A stretch of DNA of 64,000 nucleotides from DASQBT01 sp963746955 (GCA_963746955.1 CAVVDR010000013.1:59400-123399), one strand, 5' to 3'. Positions 24,463 through 33,656 are shown, counted from the first letter of the stretch. Numbers and translations: made by a program. Notes: generated by a model from the letters alone, not told the origin.

Positions 24463-25551
24463 GTGAGCGATTTCGAGATCCTGCTGTTTGCCCCTCACCT
24501 GCCGGACCGTGGGGAAAAGGCCCGTGCACGATTTACCGCAACCCATCTTCAGGTGGACGGCCAGACAGTCGATGCGCCACTGGAGAACATCGGCGTGACG
24601 CTGGGTGGATTCGACCACAAACAACTGTACCTCTTCTGGCATCAGGAGGAAGGCCGCTGGGCCATGAGTCCGCAAAACGCTGCTGCCCAGGAGCAACTGA
24701 TTCGTTCCGCGCCCGCTCCGCTTAACGCCTTGGTGCACGCTGCTTCCCGGGACATCCGCCGCCATCGGCACCGGTTGGGCATCACTCTGGGCGCGCTGGC
24801 CCTGGCGCTGATGCTTCCGTTGCTGCTGATCGGTCTCTTCTTTTCGCAATCCGGTCGAATCGCCGGCTGGGTGGCGGACCGCATTTCCATCGAACAGGAA
24901 AGCCAGCTTGGTCAACAGGCCTTCCAGCAGGCGACTCGCGGCCTGCGTTTGCGCCAGAGCGGAGCTGACTGGCAGGCAGTCGCGGCCATCGGGAAGAAGC
25001 TTACCGCCGGTTCCCGATACAGCTATCACTGGTATGTGGCCGAGGATCCCGCAATCAATGCCTTCGCCGTTCCCGGCGGCTACGTGGTGGTCAATAGCGG
25101 CCTGATCAAGGCGGCCGATTCTGCCGAAGAAGTGGCCGGCGTATTGGCTCACGAGGTGCAGCATGTGGAACAGCGTCATACGCTGAAAAACCTGATCCAG
25201 AGCCTGGGCTTGCGAGGGCTGCTGTCCCTGGCATTGGGCGATGTTTCCGGCGGCGCTGTCGCTTCCGCCGCAGTAGATCTGGGTGAACTCAAGTTCAGCC
25301 GCGATCTGGAATCGCAGGCGGATCTCGGTGGTCTGGCGGCGCTGCGTAAGGCGGGCATTTCGCCCAGGGGCATGCTGAGCTTCTTCACCAAGCTGGCCAA
25401 ACAGGATGGCAAGGGCATCCCTTTCCTGTCCAGCCACCCGGCCAGCGCACAGCGCCTGCGCGCCTTGCAGACTGCCATCAGCAGGCAGGGCGAATGGCCC
25501 GCAGCGGCGCTGCCCTACGACTGGGCAGCCATCAAACAAGGTCCATCGTGA
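24463..25551 (+). CDS. M48 family zinc metalloprotease with N-terminal membrane segment
   Basis: Protease of 362 residues. The N-terminal 100 residues are soluble and unlike known domains. A membrane helix follows (LGALALALMLPLLLIGLFF), then the M48 catalytic domain with HEVQH (H230, E231, H234) and a third ligand in SRDLESQAD. This topology resembles a BepA/Oma1-type envelope protease with a cytosolic head. The GTG start lies nine bases after permease 2, so it belongs to the export operon; it may process the exported product or police the envelope (inference). Confidence 0.86.
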   Translation: MSDFEILLFAPHLPDRGEKARARFTATHLQVDGQTVDAPLENIGVTLGGFDHKQLYLFWHQEEGRWAMSPQNAAAQEQLIRSAPAPLNALVHAASRDIRRHRHRLGITLGALALALMLPLLLIGLFFSQSGRIAGWVADRISIEQESQLGQQAFQQATRGLRLRQSGADWQAVAAIGKKLTAGSRYSYHWYVAEDPAINAFAVPGGYVVVNSGLIKAADSAEEVAGVLAHEVQHVEQRHTLKNLIQSLGLRGLLSLALGDVSGGAVASAAVDLGELKFSRDLESQADLGGLAALRKAGISPRGMLSFFTKLAKQDGKGIPFLSSHPASAQRLRALQTAISRQGEWPAAALPYDWAAIKQGPS

Positions 25552-25850
25552 AGCGTATTTATCTGGCGGCCAATCTGCCTGATGCCCAAGTGGTGGTGGA
25601 CACTCTCGGAACGCAAGGCATCAGGGCGCACATCTTCAATGCCCACGCAGTCGGGGGCGCCGGTGAACTGGCGGCCCAGCAATGGCCTGAAGTCTGGGTG
25701 GAAGAAGACCTCCAGGCTGAACTCGCCTTGAGCCTGGTCAGGCAGCTTGATTCGATCATCCTGGGACCGGAGAAGTCATGCCCGGCCTGCGGCGAGAAGA
25801 ACCCGGCAAATTTTCTCAGTTGCTGGAATTGTCAGGGAGAACTGGCGTAG
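25548..25850 (+). CDS. DUF2007 protein with C-terminal zinc ribbon
   Basis: A 100-residue protein. The first 70 residues match DUF2007 (putative signal-transducing protein): a YLAANLPDAQVVVDTL start and QQWPEVWVEED. The last 25 residues hold a zinc ribbon (CPACGEKN and CWNCQGEL). The GTG start overlaps the protease stop (GTGA). It is the last gene of the export operon, and its end overlaps by 35 bases the convergent gene below. The role is unknown. Confidence 0.82.
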   Translation: MKRIYLAANLPDAQVVVDTLGTQGIRAHIFNAHAVGGAGELAAQQWPEVWVEEDLQAELALSLVRQLDSIILGPEKSCPACGEKNPANFLSCWNCQGELA

Positions 25851-26202
25851 CGCTGTTGCCCGAGACGTGCGTCTCGTAGTGACGGCGGAATACAACTTCC
25901 AGTTCGTCGATGATATCCACCGACGAAACGCCATGCATCACGTGGCGGGTCATCAGGCTCGACACATCGCCGAATATCCGGTTCTGATCCAGCATGGGAT
26001 AGGTTTCCCGCAGCCGTCGAACGGCCTTGATGACGCTTTCGTTGTCGGGCCGCGGAATATCAAGGGGAACTGCGGACGCGCTGCTTTGCCGGGAATGCTC
26101 TTCCTTGCCGGCCAGATACTGAGCATAGTCGAGCAGGGCCGACTGCCTGTCGGCTGACAGGCGCCGAAAACAATCCAGCAATTTTCGTGCATCCGGACTC
26201 AC
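25816..26202 (-). CDS. Hypothetical protein downstream of a LysR regulator
   Basis: A 128-residue soluble protein, mainly helical (LLDCFRRLSADRQSALLDYAQ, continuing into a Lys/Glu-rich stretch), with a disordered C-terminus. I do not recognise a family. The GTG start lies 15 bases after the LysR gene on the same strand, so the two are probably co-transcribed. Its last codons overlap the end of the convergent DUF2007 gene. A co-regulator or target of the LysR protein is possible but not shown. Confidence 0.62.
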   Translation of the reverse strand: MSPDARKLLDCFRRLSADRQSALLDYAQYLAGKEEHSRQSSASAVPLDIPRPDNESVIKAVRRLRETYPMLDQNRIFGDVSSLMTRHVMHGVSSVDIIDELEVVFRRHYETHVSGNSATPVLPDNSSN

Positions 26203-26217
26203 GGAACTTCGCGCAGA

Positions 26218-27168
26218 TCAAGTCTGGACTCTGGCCTTGGGTGCCGTGCGGCGCAGTGGCATCATTTCGGTATTGCAATGGGCGAACTTGGTTTCGACCA
26301 AAGCAATAAAGGCATCCAGCAGCTTGCTGCGGAATTTTTCCGGCGCATAAACCAGGGACAGCTCGCGAAACAGGGGCGGGTCCAAACGAAGCGCCACCAG
26401 ATCACCCAGCTTGATCTCCTTGGTAATCGTGGACGCCGACAGAATGGCGATACCCAGCCCGGCCTCAACGGCGCCTTTGATTGCTTCGCGACTGCCCAGC
26501 TCCATTTCGATGTGCAGATCGTCCGGATTGATGCCATTGTCGCGGAAGTATTGGTCTATCACTTCCCGCGTGCCGGAACCCTGCTCGCGGGAAACATAGG
26601 GCTGCTCGGCCAGTTGCTTGGGAGTCACGACGCATTTGCCCGCCAGAGCATGTTGGGGTGCGCATATCATCACCAGTTCATCATCGCAGCAGGCATAGGT
26701 CGACAGGCTGGGGTCGTGGGAAGGAGACTCGATCAAGCCCACATCGAGGGTATGGTCCGCCACCTTGCCTTCGATGGTTTCCGAGTTGGCTACGGTCAGG
26801 CGCGCCTGCACCTGGGGATAACGCTGCTTGAATTCACCCAGAATCTTGGGCAATTGATACTCAGCAATGGTGGTGGAAGCGCCTATCATGATCGGGCCGG
26901 CAACCTGGCCGGTCATCTCGCCTACCCGGGCATCCAACTCCACTGCCAGGCTGAGAATCCGATCGGCATAACCCATGACGAGTTCGCCCGCCGGTGTCAG
27001 TGAAATCCGGCCATGGCTGCGCTCGAACAGGCGGGTGTTGAAATGCTCCTCAAGCTGTTTCACCTGAAAAGTGACAGCGGGCTGCGTCATGTAAAGCAGT
27101 TCAGCCGCCTTGGTGAAACTCAGCTGTTTGCCTACGGTGTAAAATACTTGAAGTCTGCGATCTGCCAT
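26218..27168 (-). CDS. LysR-family transcriptional regulator
   Basis: LTTR of 316 residues with a standard N-terminal winged helix (LSFTKAAELLYMTQPAVTFQV, shown in part) and a periplasmic-binding-protein-like effector domain (IMIGASTTIAEYQLPKIL). The sequence type is near CysB/CbbR-like regulators, but no effector can be named. Start chosen at ATG 27168 (MADRRLQVF); a TTG at 27180 would add four residues. Upstream, TTAT-TGAACC-ATAA and related AT-rich dyads may be its own operator. The divergent neighbour is lplT, a plausible target. Confidence 0.87.
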   Translation of the reverse strand: MADRRLQVFYTVGKQLSFTKAAELLYMTQPAVTFQVKQLEEHFNTRLFERSHGRISLTPAGELVMGYADRILSLAVELDARVGEMTGQVAGPIMIGASTTIAEYQLPKILGEFKQRYPQVQARLTVANSETIEGKVADHTLDVGLIESPSHDPSLSTYACCDDELVMICAPQHALAGKCVVTPKQLAEQPYVSREQGSGTREVIDQYFRDNGINPDDLHIEMELGSREAIKGAVEAGLGIAILSASTITKEIKLGDLVALRLDPPLFRELSLVYAPEKFRSKLLDAFIALVETKFAHCNTEMMPLRRTAPKARVQT

Positions 27169-27402
27169 TTGACTGCTCAAAAATCCACTCAGAAAAGTTT
27201 TTTATTGAACCATAAATTTGACCATAAGCCAACAGGCAAATAGCCTATTTAGGACAAAGAATTGTTCATTTCGCCCAGCACAACAAAGTCCTGACTCCCT
27301 GTAGAAGACACACTTAGACGCAGTTCCGACAATACGATTCGCCGCGATGCCCGCTTTCGCGCATCCACTTTCAGGAACATCCGGAATTCATCGAGTACTC
27401 AT

Positions 27403-28620
27403 TTGAATCGAACGTTCTACATTGTCCTGACTGCCCAGTTTCTGTCTGCCCTGGCCGACAATGCACTATTGTTCGCCGCCATCGGTTTGCTGATGTTTTA
27501 CAACGCACCCGAATGGCACCAACCCCTGCTTCAGGAATCCTTTGTCCTCCCCTACATCGTGCTGGCCCCCTTCGTGGGATCATTCGCCGATGCCCTGCCC
27601 AAGGGGCGCGTGATGTTTCTTGGCAACGCCCTCAAGTTCCTCGGCTGCGTGGCCATGCTGATGAGCGTTGCGCCGCTTGCCGCTTATGCCGTGGTCGGCA
27701 TCGGCGCAGCCATCTACTCGCCCGCCAAGTACGGAATCCTGACTGAAATCCTGCCGCCCAAACATCTGGTGGCGGCCAATGGCTGGATGGAAGGCACCAC
27801 GGTCGCTGCCATCGTACTGGGCGCCATGATCGGCGGCCAGCTCATCAATTCCCATACCGCCAGTTTTGGCCTGGCAAGCCTGGGCGTTACACGGATCGTT
27901 CCGCCACCGATGTTTGCCATCGGCACCATTACCGGCCTCTACCTGCTGGCCGCCATCGTCAACCTGTTCATCCCGCAGGTGCCAATCGACCACAAGCTGC
28001 TTAGCCGCAAACCTGGTTTTGTTGTTTACGATTTCTGGCACTCCTTCACCCTGCTCTGGAAAGATCCGCTCGGCCAGGTCTCCCTCGCCGTCACGACTTT
28101 ATTTTGGGGCGTAGGCGCCACACTCAGGCAGCTCATCATTCCGTGGGCCGCTTTCAACCTTGCTTTCGGGCTTGACCGCGCCACCCAGATGACCGGGCTG
28201 GTCGCCTTGGGCATAGCCATTGGCGCCGCCCTTGCCGGCAAGCTGATCAGGCTGGAGCGGTCCGTCTCGGTCATACCGGCAGGCATTGCGATCGGCTTCG
28301 TCCCCATCGCGATGATCTGGGTGCACGGTGTTGCGCTGGCAAATACCGTGCTGCTGCTGGCCGGAATCCTGTCCGGGTACTTCGTCGTGCCCATGAATGC
28401 GCTGCTCCAGCATCGCGGTCACCTCATCATGGGTGCCGGGCACTCGATTGCCGTGCAGAATTTCAACGAGAACATCGGCATCCTGTTGCTGATCGGCGCC
28501 TACACCCTGATGATTGGAGCCAATCTTCACATCCATACTGTCATGCTGATTTTTGGCCTGTTCATCAGCATCGTCATGACCGGGTTGTGGAAGCGGCATC
28601 GTAACGACATCGTGCATTGA
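27403..28620 (+). CDS. lplT: Lysophospholipid transporter LplT
   Basis: Major-facilitator permease of 405 residues that flips lysophospholipids to the inner leaflet for re-acylation. Typical features are the N-terminal ALADNALLFAAI, the early PYIVLAPFVGSFADALPKGR loop, and about 12 membrane helices. In enterobacteria lplT is joined to aas (acyltransferase); here no aas follows, so the acyltransferase must lie elsewhere. The TTG start is the only one that gives the conserved N-terminus. Its stop overlaps the start of the restriction enzyme gene (TGATG), an odd pairing for a housekeeping gene. Confidence 0.85.
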   Translation: MNRTFYIVLTAQFLSALADNALLFAAIGLLMFYNAPEWHQPLLQESFVLPYIVLAPFVGSFADALPKGRVMFLGNALKFLGCVAMLMSVAPLAAYAVVGIGAAIYSPAKYGILTEILPPKHLVAANGWMEGTTVAAIVLGAMIGGQLINSHTASFGLASLGVTRIVPPPMFAIGTITGLYLLAAIVNLFIPQVPIDHKLLSRKPGFVVYDFWHSFTLLWKDPLGQVSLAVTTLFWGVGATLRQLIIPWAAFNLAFGLDRATQMTGLVALGIAIGAALAGKLIRLERSVSVIPAGIAIGFVPIAMIWVHGVALANTVLLLAGILSGYFVVPMNALLQHRGHLIMGAGHSIAVQNFNENIGILLLIGAYTLMIGANLHIHTVMLIFGLFISIVMTGLWKRHRNDIVH

Positions 28621-31589
28621 TGACTCCCCAGGCCTTCATCGCCAAATGGCGCGACAACCCGCTGTCCGAACGCGCCGGGGCGCAACCGCATTTCGAAGAC
28701 CTGTGCGATCTGCTGGGGGTGGAGAAACCGCGCGATTCCGAGTCGTATCAATATGAACGCGGCGCTGCCAGAACCGGCGCAGGCCAGGGCTGGGCCGATG
28801 TCTGGAAGCGCAATTGTTTCGCCTGGGAATACAAGGCGCCGGGCAAAGATCTCGGCGCGGCGCTCAGGCAGTTGATGACCTACGCGCTCGCGCTCGACAA
28901 CCCGCCGCTTTTGGTGGTCAGCGATCGCGGCCGGATCGAGATCCACACCCACTTCACCGGCAGGCCATCCGAAGTCCACACCATCACCCTGGAAGAAATC
29001 GGCCAGCCGCTCAATCTGCAAAAGCTGCGCTGGCTGTTTGAATCGCCGGACAATTTCAAGCCCAAAGTCACCACCTATGCCGTCACCGAAGAAGCCGCCG
29101 CGCGCATGGGTGCGCTGGCAAAGCGGCTTACCGAACGGGGCGACAGCCCGCAACAGGTCGCGCACTTCCTGATCCAGTGCGTGTTCTGCATGTTTGCCGA
29201 AGACGCCAAACTGCTGCCGCAGAAGCTGTTTGAAACCGTACTCGACAAATCCAATCCGGATGGGGCAAAGGCGCGATCCCGCCTCACGGCCCTGTTCGAA
29301 GCCATGCGCGACGGCGGCGAATTCGCGCTCAACGAAATTCCCTGGTTCAACGGCGGCCTGTTCGCGCAAATCGACGTGCCTGCTCTCGCCACCGCCGACG
29401 TGGTGCAACTACTGGACGCCGCGCGCATGGACTGGGGCGCAATCGAGCCGGCGATCCTGGGCACCCTGTTCGAGCGCGGCCTCAACCCCGACATGCGCAG
29501 CCAGCTTGGCGCGCACTACACCGACCCGGCCACCATCATGAAGCTCGTCCGCCCCGTGGTGGAAGCGCCGCTGCTGGCCGAATGGCAGGCCGTCAAATCC
29601 GCCCTTCCCGCATTGATGGAAAAGCATGTGCAAGGCGGCAAAGGCTCCAGGACGGCGAAGGACGACGCGCAGGCCGCCTTCATCGGCTTTATCGAACGCC
29701 TGAAAAGCTATCGCGTGCTCGACCCCGCATGCGGTTCCGGCAACTTCCTGTATCTCGCGCTGAAGGCACTCAAGGATCTGGAACACCGCGTCAATCTCGA
29801 AGCCGAAGCCCTGGGCCTGCACCGCGAACTCCATATCGAGACCAGCCCCGCCAATGTGCTGGGCATCGAACTCAACCCCTATGCCGCCGAGCTTGCGCGG
29901 GTGACGGTGTGGATCGGCGAAATCCAGTGGATGCTGACCCATGGCTACGCCCTCAAGCGCGACCCCATCCTCGCGCCGCTCGATCGCATCGAATGCCGGG
30001 ATGCTGTGCTGAACTTCGCTCCCTCTCCCCTTGCGGGAGAGGGTTGGGGTGAGGGGGCAACAGAGCCCGACTGGCCCGCCGTCGATGCCATCGTCGGCAA
30101 CCCGCCCTTTCTCGGCGGCAGCAAGAAACGTGGCGAACTCGGCGCTGAATACTTCAATGCGCTCAACAGCGTTTACAAAGACCGCGTGCCCGGCGGTGCG
30201 GACCTCGTCACCTACTGGTTCGAGAAAGCCCGCGCACAGATCGAGGCGGGCAAGGCGCAGCGCGCCGGACTGGTCGCCACCCAGTCCATCCGCAACGGTA
30301 GCAACCGCAAGGTGCTCAAGCGGATTCTAGACACCACGCGCATCTTCGAAGCCTGGAGCGACGAACCCTGGATCAACAACGGCGCGGCCGTCCGGGTGTC
30401 GCTGGTGTGCTTTGGTGTTTCTCCCTCGCCCCGCTTACGGGGAGAGGGTTGGGGTGAGGGGGGTGAGGGGGCGATGCTGGACGGCCAATCCGTATCCGAA
30501 ATCCATGCCGACCTTGCTGCAGGCAATGAGACCAGCGGAGCGCTTGATCTCACTCTGGCCAAGCCATTAGTAGAAAACTGCGGGGTCAGTTTCCAAGGGT
30601 CACAGAAAATCGGCGCATTCGATATACCCGGCGAACTGGCGCGGCAGTGGCTCGCACGGCCAAATCCCAACGGCAAGCCGAACGCCGACGTGTTGAAGCC
30701 AAGCTGGAACGGCCTGGATGTAACGCGCCGTCCACGTGATGGCTGGATTATCGACTTTGGTACTGCAATGAGCGCGGCTCAAGCTGCGTTGTATGAAACA
30801 CCGTTTGCCTATGCCTCGGAAGAGGTAAAGCCCGAACGCGATCACAACAATCGGGAGGCTTATCGGAAGTATTGGTGGCGACACGGCGAGCCGCGTATCG
30901 CAATGCGCGCTGCCCTCACCGGGCTGTCACGCTACATCGCTACTCCCGAAACAGCCAAACATCGAATTTTCGTCTGGATGGATGCCACCATTCTCCCAGA
31001 CAAAAAACTTATCGTTACCGCTCGAACCGACGACATCACCTTCGGCATCCTGCACTCGCGTTTCCACGAATTGTGGTCGCTGGCGATGGGCAGCGTGCAT
31101 GGAGATGGAAGCGATGGTGGCCGCCCCCGCTACACCCCCACCACCACCTTCGAAACCTTTCCTTTCCCCGCTGGCCTGACGCCAAGCGACAGCGCGGCGT
31201 CGCCGGAGCGGACATCGCCCACCTGCTACGCAGATGCGGCGCTGGCCGAAAACATCGCGGCCGCCGCGCGGCATCTGGACACGCTGCGGGAAGCCTGGCT
31301 CAATCCGCCTGAATGGGTGGACTGGGTGCGCACGCCGGAAGAAGAACAAGCCAACTTCCCGTTGCGCCCGGTCGCCAAACCCGGCCATGAGGCCGAGCTG
31401 AAAAAACGCACGCTGACCAATCTCTACAACCAGCGCCCTCCTTGGCTGGACAACGCGCACAAGGTACTGGACGCCGCCGTCGCTGCCGCCTACGGCTGGG
31501 CCGACTACACGCCGGAAATGCGCGATGAGGAAATTCTGAGAAGATTGCTGGCGCTGAATCTGGAACGATCAGCCCGCAGGATGCAATAA
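28620..31589 (+). CDS. Type IIL restriction-modification enzyme (MmeI-like)
   Basis: Single-chain enzyme of 989 residues combining nuclease, N6-adenine methyltransferase and target recognition. The N-terminal PD-(D/E)xK nuclease shows D60, E70 and K72 (GWADVW and AWEYK). The methyltransferase has motif I LDPACGSGNF (about 367-376) and motif IV NPPF (about 493-496). The C-terminal third holds the target-recognition and helical parts. Such enzymes methylate one strand and cut about 20 bases away. Two palindromic repeats are inserted in frame (30021-30055 and 30423-30460), adding SPLAGEGWGEG-type peptides, one just before motif IV. Coupled to lplT. Confidence 0.9.
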   Translation: MTPQAFIAKWRDNPLSERAGAQPHFEDLCDLLGVEKPRDSESYQYERGAARTGAGQGWADVWKRNCFAWEYKAPGKDLGAALRQLMTYALALDNPPLLVVSDRGRIEIHTHFTGRPSEVHTITLEEIGQPLNLQKLRWLFESPDNFKPKVTTYAVTEEAAARMGALAKRLTERGDSPQQVAHFLIQCVFCMFAEDAKLLPQKLFETVLDKSNPDGAKARSRLTALFEAMRDGGEFALNEIPWFNGGLFAQIDVPALATADVVQLLDAARMDWGAIEPAILGTLFERGLNPDMRSQLGAHYTDPATIMKLVRPVVEAPLLAEWQAVKSALPALMEKHVQGGKGSRTAKDDAQAAFIGFIERLKSYRVLDPACGSGNFLYLALKALKDLEHRVNLEAEALGLHRELHIETSPANVLGIELNPYAAELARVTVWIGEIQWMLTHGYALKRDPILAPLDRIECRDAVLNFAPSPLAGEGWGEGATEPDWPAVDAIVGNPPFLGGSKKRGELGAEYFNALNSVYKDRVPGGADLVTYWFEKARAQIEAGKAQRAGLVATQSIRNGSNRKVLKRILDTTRIFEAWSDEPWINNGAAVRVSLVCFGVSPSPRLRGEGWGEGGEGAMLDGQSVSEIHADLAAGNETSGALDLTLAKPLVENCGVSFQGSQKIGAFDIPGELARQWLARPNPNGKPNADVLKPSWNGLDVTRRPRDGWIIDFGTAMSAAQAALYETPFAYASEEVKPERDHNNREAYRKYWWRHGEPRIAMRAALTGLSRYIATPETAKHRIFVWMDATILPDKKLIVTARTDDITFGILHSRFHELWSLAMGSVHGDGSDGGRPRYTPTTTFETFPFPAGLTPSDSAASPERTSPTCYADAALAENIAAAARHLDTLREAWLNPPEWVDWVRTPEEEQANFPLRPVAKPGHEAELKKRTLTNLYNQRPPWLDNAHKVLDAAVAAAYGWADYTPEMRDEEILRRLLALNLERSARRMQ
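30021..30055 (+). repeat. In-frame palindromic repeat, copy 1
   Basis: Nine-base perfect arms (CCCTCTCCC and GGGAGAGGG), followed by TTGGGGTGAGGG. Lies inside the restriction-modification gene and is translated as SPLAGEGWGEG, about 15-30 residues before methyltransferase motif IV. The second half is shared with the copies at 30423 and 33621. Confidence 0.8.
30423..30460 (+). repeat. In-frame palindromic repeat, copy 2
   Basis: Eleven-base arms with one mismatch around CTTA, followed by the same TTGGGGTGAGGG tail as copy 1. Translated in the same reading frame as RLRGEGWGEG, between methyltransferase motif IV and the recognition domain. A further GGGTGAGGGG directly follows. Confidence 0.8.
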
Positions 31590-31659
31590 GCCAGGCGCAT
31601 TGCAGCGCATGAATTCAATCCGGCGCAAGGCGGTGCCGGAGTATGCGGGAGGCAGTTTC

Positions 31660-32250
31660 CTAGATCGGTCTTCTTGCCACCACGGTGTGAAATTTCTTGA
31701 CGGTGTTTTCCGGCGCGGGGAATTCGTCGTACTTCGAATGCAGGGTTTCCCATCCTTCAAGTGCTTTTGTCAGTTCCTTGTCGTCAAACAGATAGTAGTG
31801 TCCGGGTTCGAACATGCCCATAAAGGTGGTGCCCTCGATGAGCACGTTGACGGCAGCCACGCCGCCGGGCCTGGTATGCGCCAGAATGTCCGCCAACGTG
31901 GCGCGTGCCTTGTCCTGCGGGAAGAACATCAGCAGACCAATGGCAACGATGCTGTCGTATTCGCCGTCGATCGCATAGTGGCTCAGATCGGCGTGAAACG
32001 CGGCGATAACCAGTCCCAGTTCACTTGCGGCTTCGTTGATGCGATCGACCGCGGTGAGGCTGCCATCCAGAGCCGTCACCGCACAGCCCTGCTTGGCGGC
32101 GGCAATGGCCAGGTTTCCCAGCCCGCAGCCCAGGTCCAGCACGCTGCCGGAGAGATGCGGCAGCACCGCCTGTTCAAAAGGGTTGAGCGCGAATTCGCCC
32201 TTCGCGACCTGTTGGCGGAATTGCCGGTCAAAGAACTCTATGGAATGCAT
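31660..32250 (-). CDS. Class I SAM-dependent methyltransferase (TehB-like)
   Basis: A 196-residue Rossmann-fold methyltransferase. Motif I is VLDLGCGLGNLAIAAA, and an acidic residue in VTALDGS caps the SAM ribose. The overall pattern resembles TehB/UbiG-like small-molecule methyltransferases, which act on tellurite or small thiols, but the substrate is not indicated. It ends the minus-strand lemA-TPM-TPM cluster, 10 bases after the TPM gene, and converges on the restriction enzyme gene. Confidence 0.82.
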   Translation of the reverse strand: MHSIEFFDRQFRQQVAKGEFALNPFEQAVLPHLSGSVLDLGCGLGNLAIAAAKQGCAVTALDGSLTAVDRINEAASELGLVIAAFHADLSHYAIDGEYDSIVAIGLLMFFPQDKARATLADILAHTRPGGVAAVNVLIEGTTFMGMFEPGHYYLFDDKELTKALEGWETLHSKYDEFPAPENTVKKFHTVVARRPI

Positions 32251-32260
32251 CCTTCTCGCC

Positions 32261-32761
32261 TCAGCGCTTTAGTATCAACGGGCGGTCCGGCAATTCGTTC
32301 GGATTGGCCGCGCCGGGAGGAAAGTGCTGTTCCAGCAGACGGGTAATGGCCGCGATTCCGGCAACCGATCCGTCCAGAAACTGTCCCTTGGCGTAGGCTG
32401 CCTGCATGTCGCATGCGATAGCATCCCACTCCCCTTGCTCAACCCGCTTTGTCAGGCCGCGATCCGCGACAATTTCCAGACGGTGTTCGGCCAGCAGCAC
32501 GTAAATCAGGACGCCGCTGTTTTCCTCGGTGTCCCAGACCCGGATCTGGCCGAATACTTCAATCGCCCGGTGCCGGCTTGACACGCCGCGCAATAATTCA
32601 AGCAACGGCAAAGCGGTTTCGATGACAAATCGCAGTTCGCCGCTATGGCGCGTTTCCGAAGCCTTGATAGCCGCCTCGATGGCATCCAAAGTGGAACGCG
32701 GGAACGCGGTGCGCATGCGCCACGGCGGCGCCAGGAGGTGTTTGAATACGCGCGCTACCAT
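32261..32761 (-). CDS. TPM-domain protein, soluble
   Basis: A 166-residue TPM-domain (TPM_phosphatase) protein without signal peptide or transmembrane helix. Typical features are the strand ELRFVIETALP, the ENSGVLIYVLLAEHRLEIVADRG core and a final helix. TPM modules are thought to serve in photosystem or envelope repair, and some have acid phosphatase activity. The start overlaps the end of the larger TPM gene by seven bases, so they are coupled. It forms a cluster with LemA. Confidence 0.84.
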   Translation of the reverse strand: MVARVFKHLLAPPWRMRTAFPRSTLDAIEAAIKASETRHSGELRFVIETALPLLELLRGVSSRHRAIEVFGQIRVWDTEENSGVLIYVLLAEHRLEIVADRGLTKRVEQGEWDAIACDMQAAYAKGQFLDGSVAGIAAITRLLEQHFPPGAANPNELPDRPLILKR

Positions 32762-33618
32762 GATCCGGATGACCCTCCGCCGCCGAAGCCGCCGCCACCG
32801 CCGCCCCAGCTACCTCCTCCTCCGCCGCCAAAGCCGCCGCCGCCAAATCCACCTCCGCCCCAACCTCCGCTGGACCAGCCGCCACCAAGACTCCGCCCGC
32901 CTAACATGGAAAGCACAATAAAGGCGTTGAAGATTCCCAGCATCAGTATGCCGCTCAACAACCAGCCAGCCACCCCAGCGCCGACTGCGCCCAGCAGACT
33001 GCCGCCGGTGCGGCCGACAAACACGGAAAGCAGGGCGCCTCCGATCAGGCCTCCGATCAAACTGAAGATAAACGCGCTGCCGAGCGCCGCCGGATTCCCA
33101 CCCGTCCGCTTGGCCGGTTCGGGCAATGGCTCGCCGTTGATCAACCGGATCAACTGATCGACGCCTGCATTGATGCCGCCCGCAAAATCGCCTGCGCGGA
33201 ATTTCGGCGTGATGATTTCGGTGATGATCCGGTTGGCAATTGCATCGGGAATCGCGCCTTCCAGACCGTAGCCCACTTCAATGCGCAGCTTGTGGTCATT
33301 CTTGGCCACGATCAGGATCGCGCCGTCATCGACGCGCTTGCGTCCGACTTTCCATTTGTCGGCCACGCGGATGCCGAAGTCGGCAATGTCTTCGCCTTCC
33401 AGACTGGGAATCAGGAGCACGGCGATCTGGCTGCCTTTGCTCGCCTCAAGCTGGCCCAGTTTACTGTCCAGTTGCTGGATATCCGTCGCGCTCAGGGTGC
33501 CGGTCAGATCCGTGACCCGCTGGCTCAGCGCGGGTACCGGGACTTCGGCTCTGGCCGTTATGAATGAGCCAAGACCGAGAAGGCAGGCAAGCAACCAGAT
33601 TTGAAGTTCGTATGCCAA
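32755..33618 (-). CDS. TPM-domain membrane protein (YgcG-like) with glycine-rich tail
   Basis: About 287 residues: a signal peptide (IWLLACLLGLGSFITARA), a periplasmic TPM domain (ALSQRVTDLTGTLS, later LRIEVGYGLEGAIPD), two membrane helices, and a Gly/Ser/Trp tail ending SSGSW, the usual tail of YgcG-like proteins. The frame is open further upstream but runs through the palindromic repeat at 33621. The TTG at 33618 is the nearest start that keeps the signal peptide. Coupled to the soluble TPM gene; lemA lies upstream. Confidence 0.87.
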   Translation of the reverse strand: MAYELQIWLLACLLGLGSFITARAEVPVPALSQRVTDLTGTLSATDIQQLDSKLGQLEASKGSQIAVLLIPSLEGEDIADFGIRVADKWKVGRKRVDDGAILIVAKNDHKLRIEVGYGLEGAIPDAIANRIITEIITPKFRAGDFAGGINAGVDQLIRLINGEPLPEPAKRTGGNPAALGSAFIFSLIGGLIGGALLSVFVGRTGGSLLGAVGAGVAGWLLSGILMLGIFNAFIVLSMLGGRSLGGGWSSGGWGGGGFGGGGFGGGGGGSWGGGGGGFGGGGSSGSW

Positions 33619-33620
33619 GG

Positions 33621-33656
33621 CCCTCGGCCCGGAGGCGAGAGGGCCGGGGTGAGGGG
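33621..33656 (+). repeat. Palindromic repeat, copy 3, upstream of the TPM gene
   Basis: Shares the GAGAGGGyyGGGGTGAGGGG half with the two copies inside the restriction-modification gene; its other half has diverged. It lies between lemA and the TTG start of the TPM protein and could form a hairpin in the transcript at the ribosome site. Confidence 0.7.

Noticed and set aside
24298..25539. 413-codon minus-strand frame opposite the M48 protease
   Set aside because: Shadow of the protease and permease genes, with no recognisable motif.
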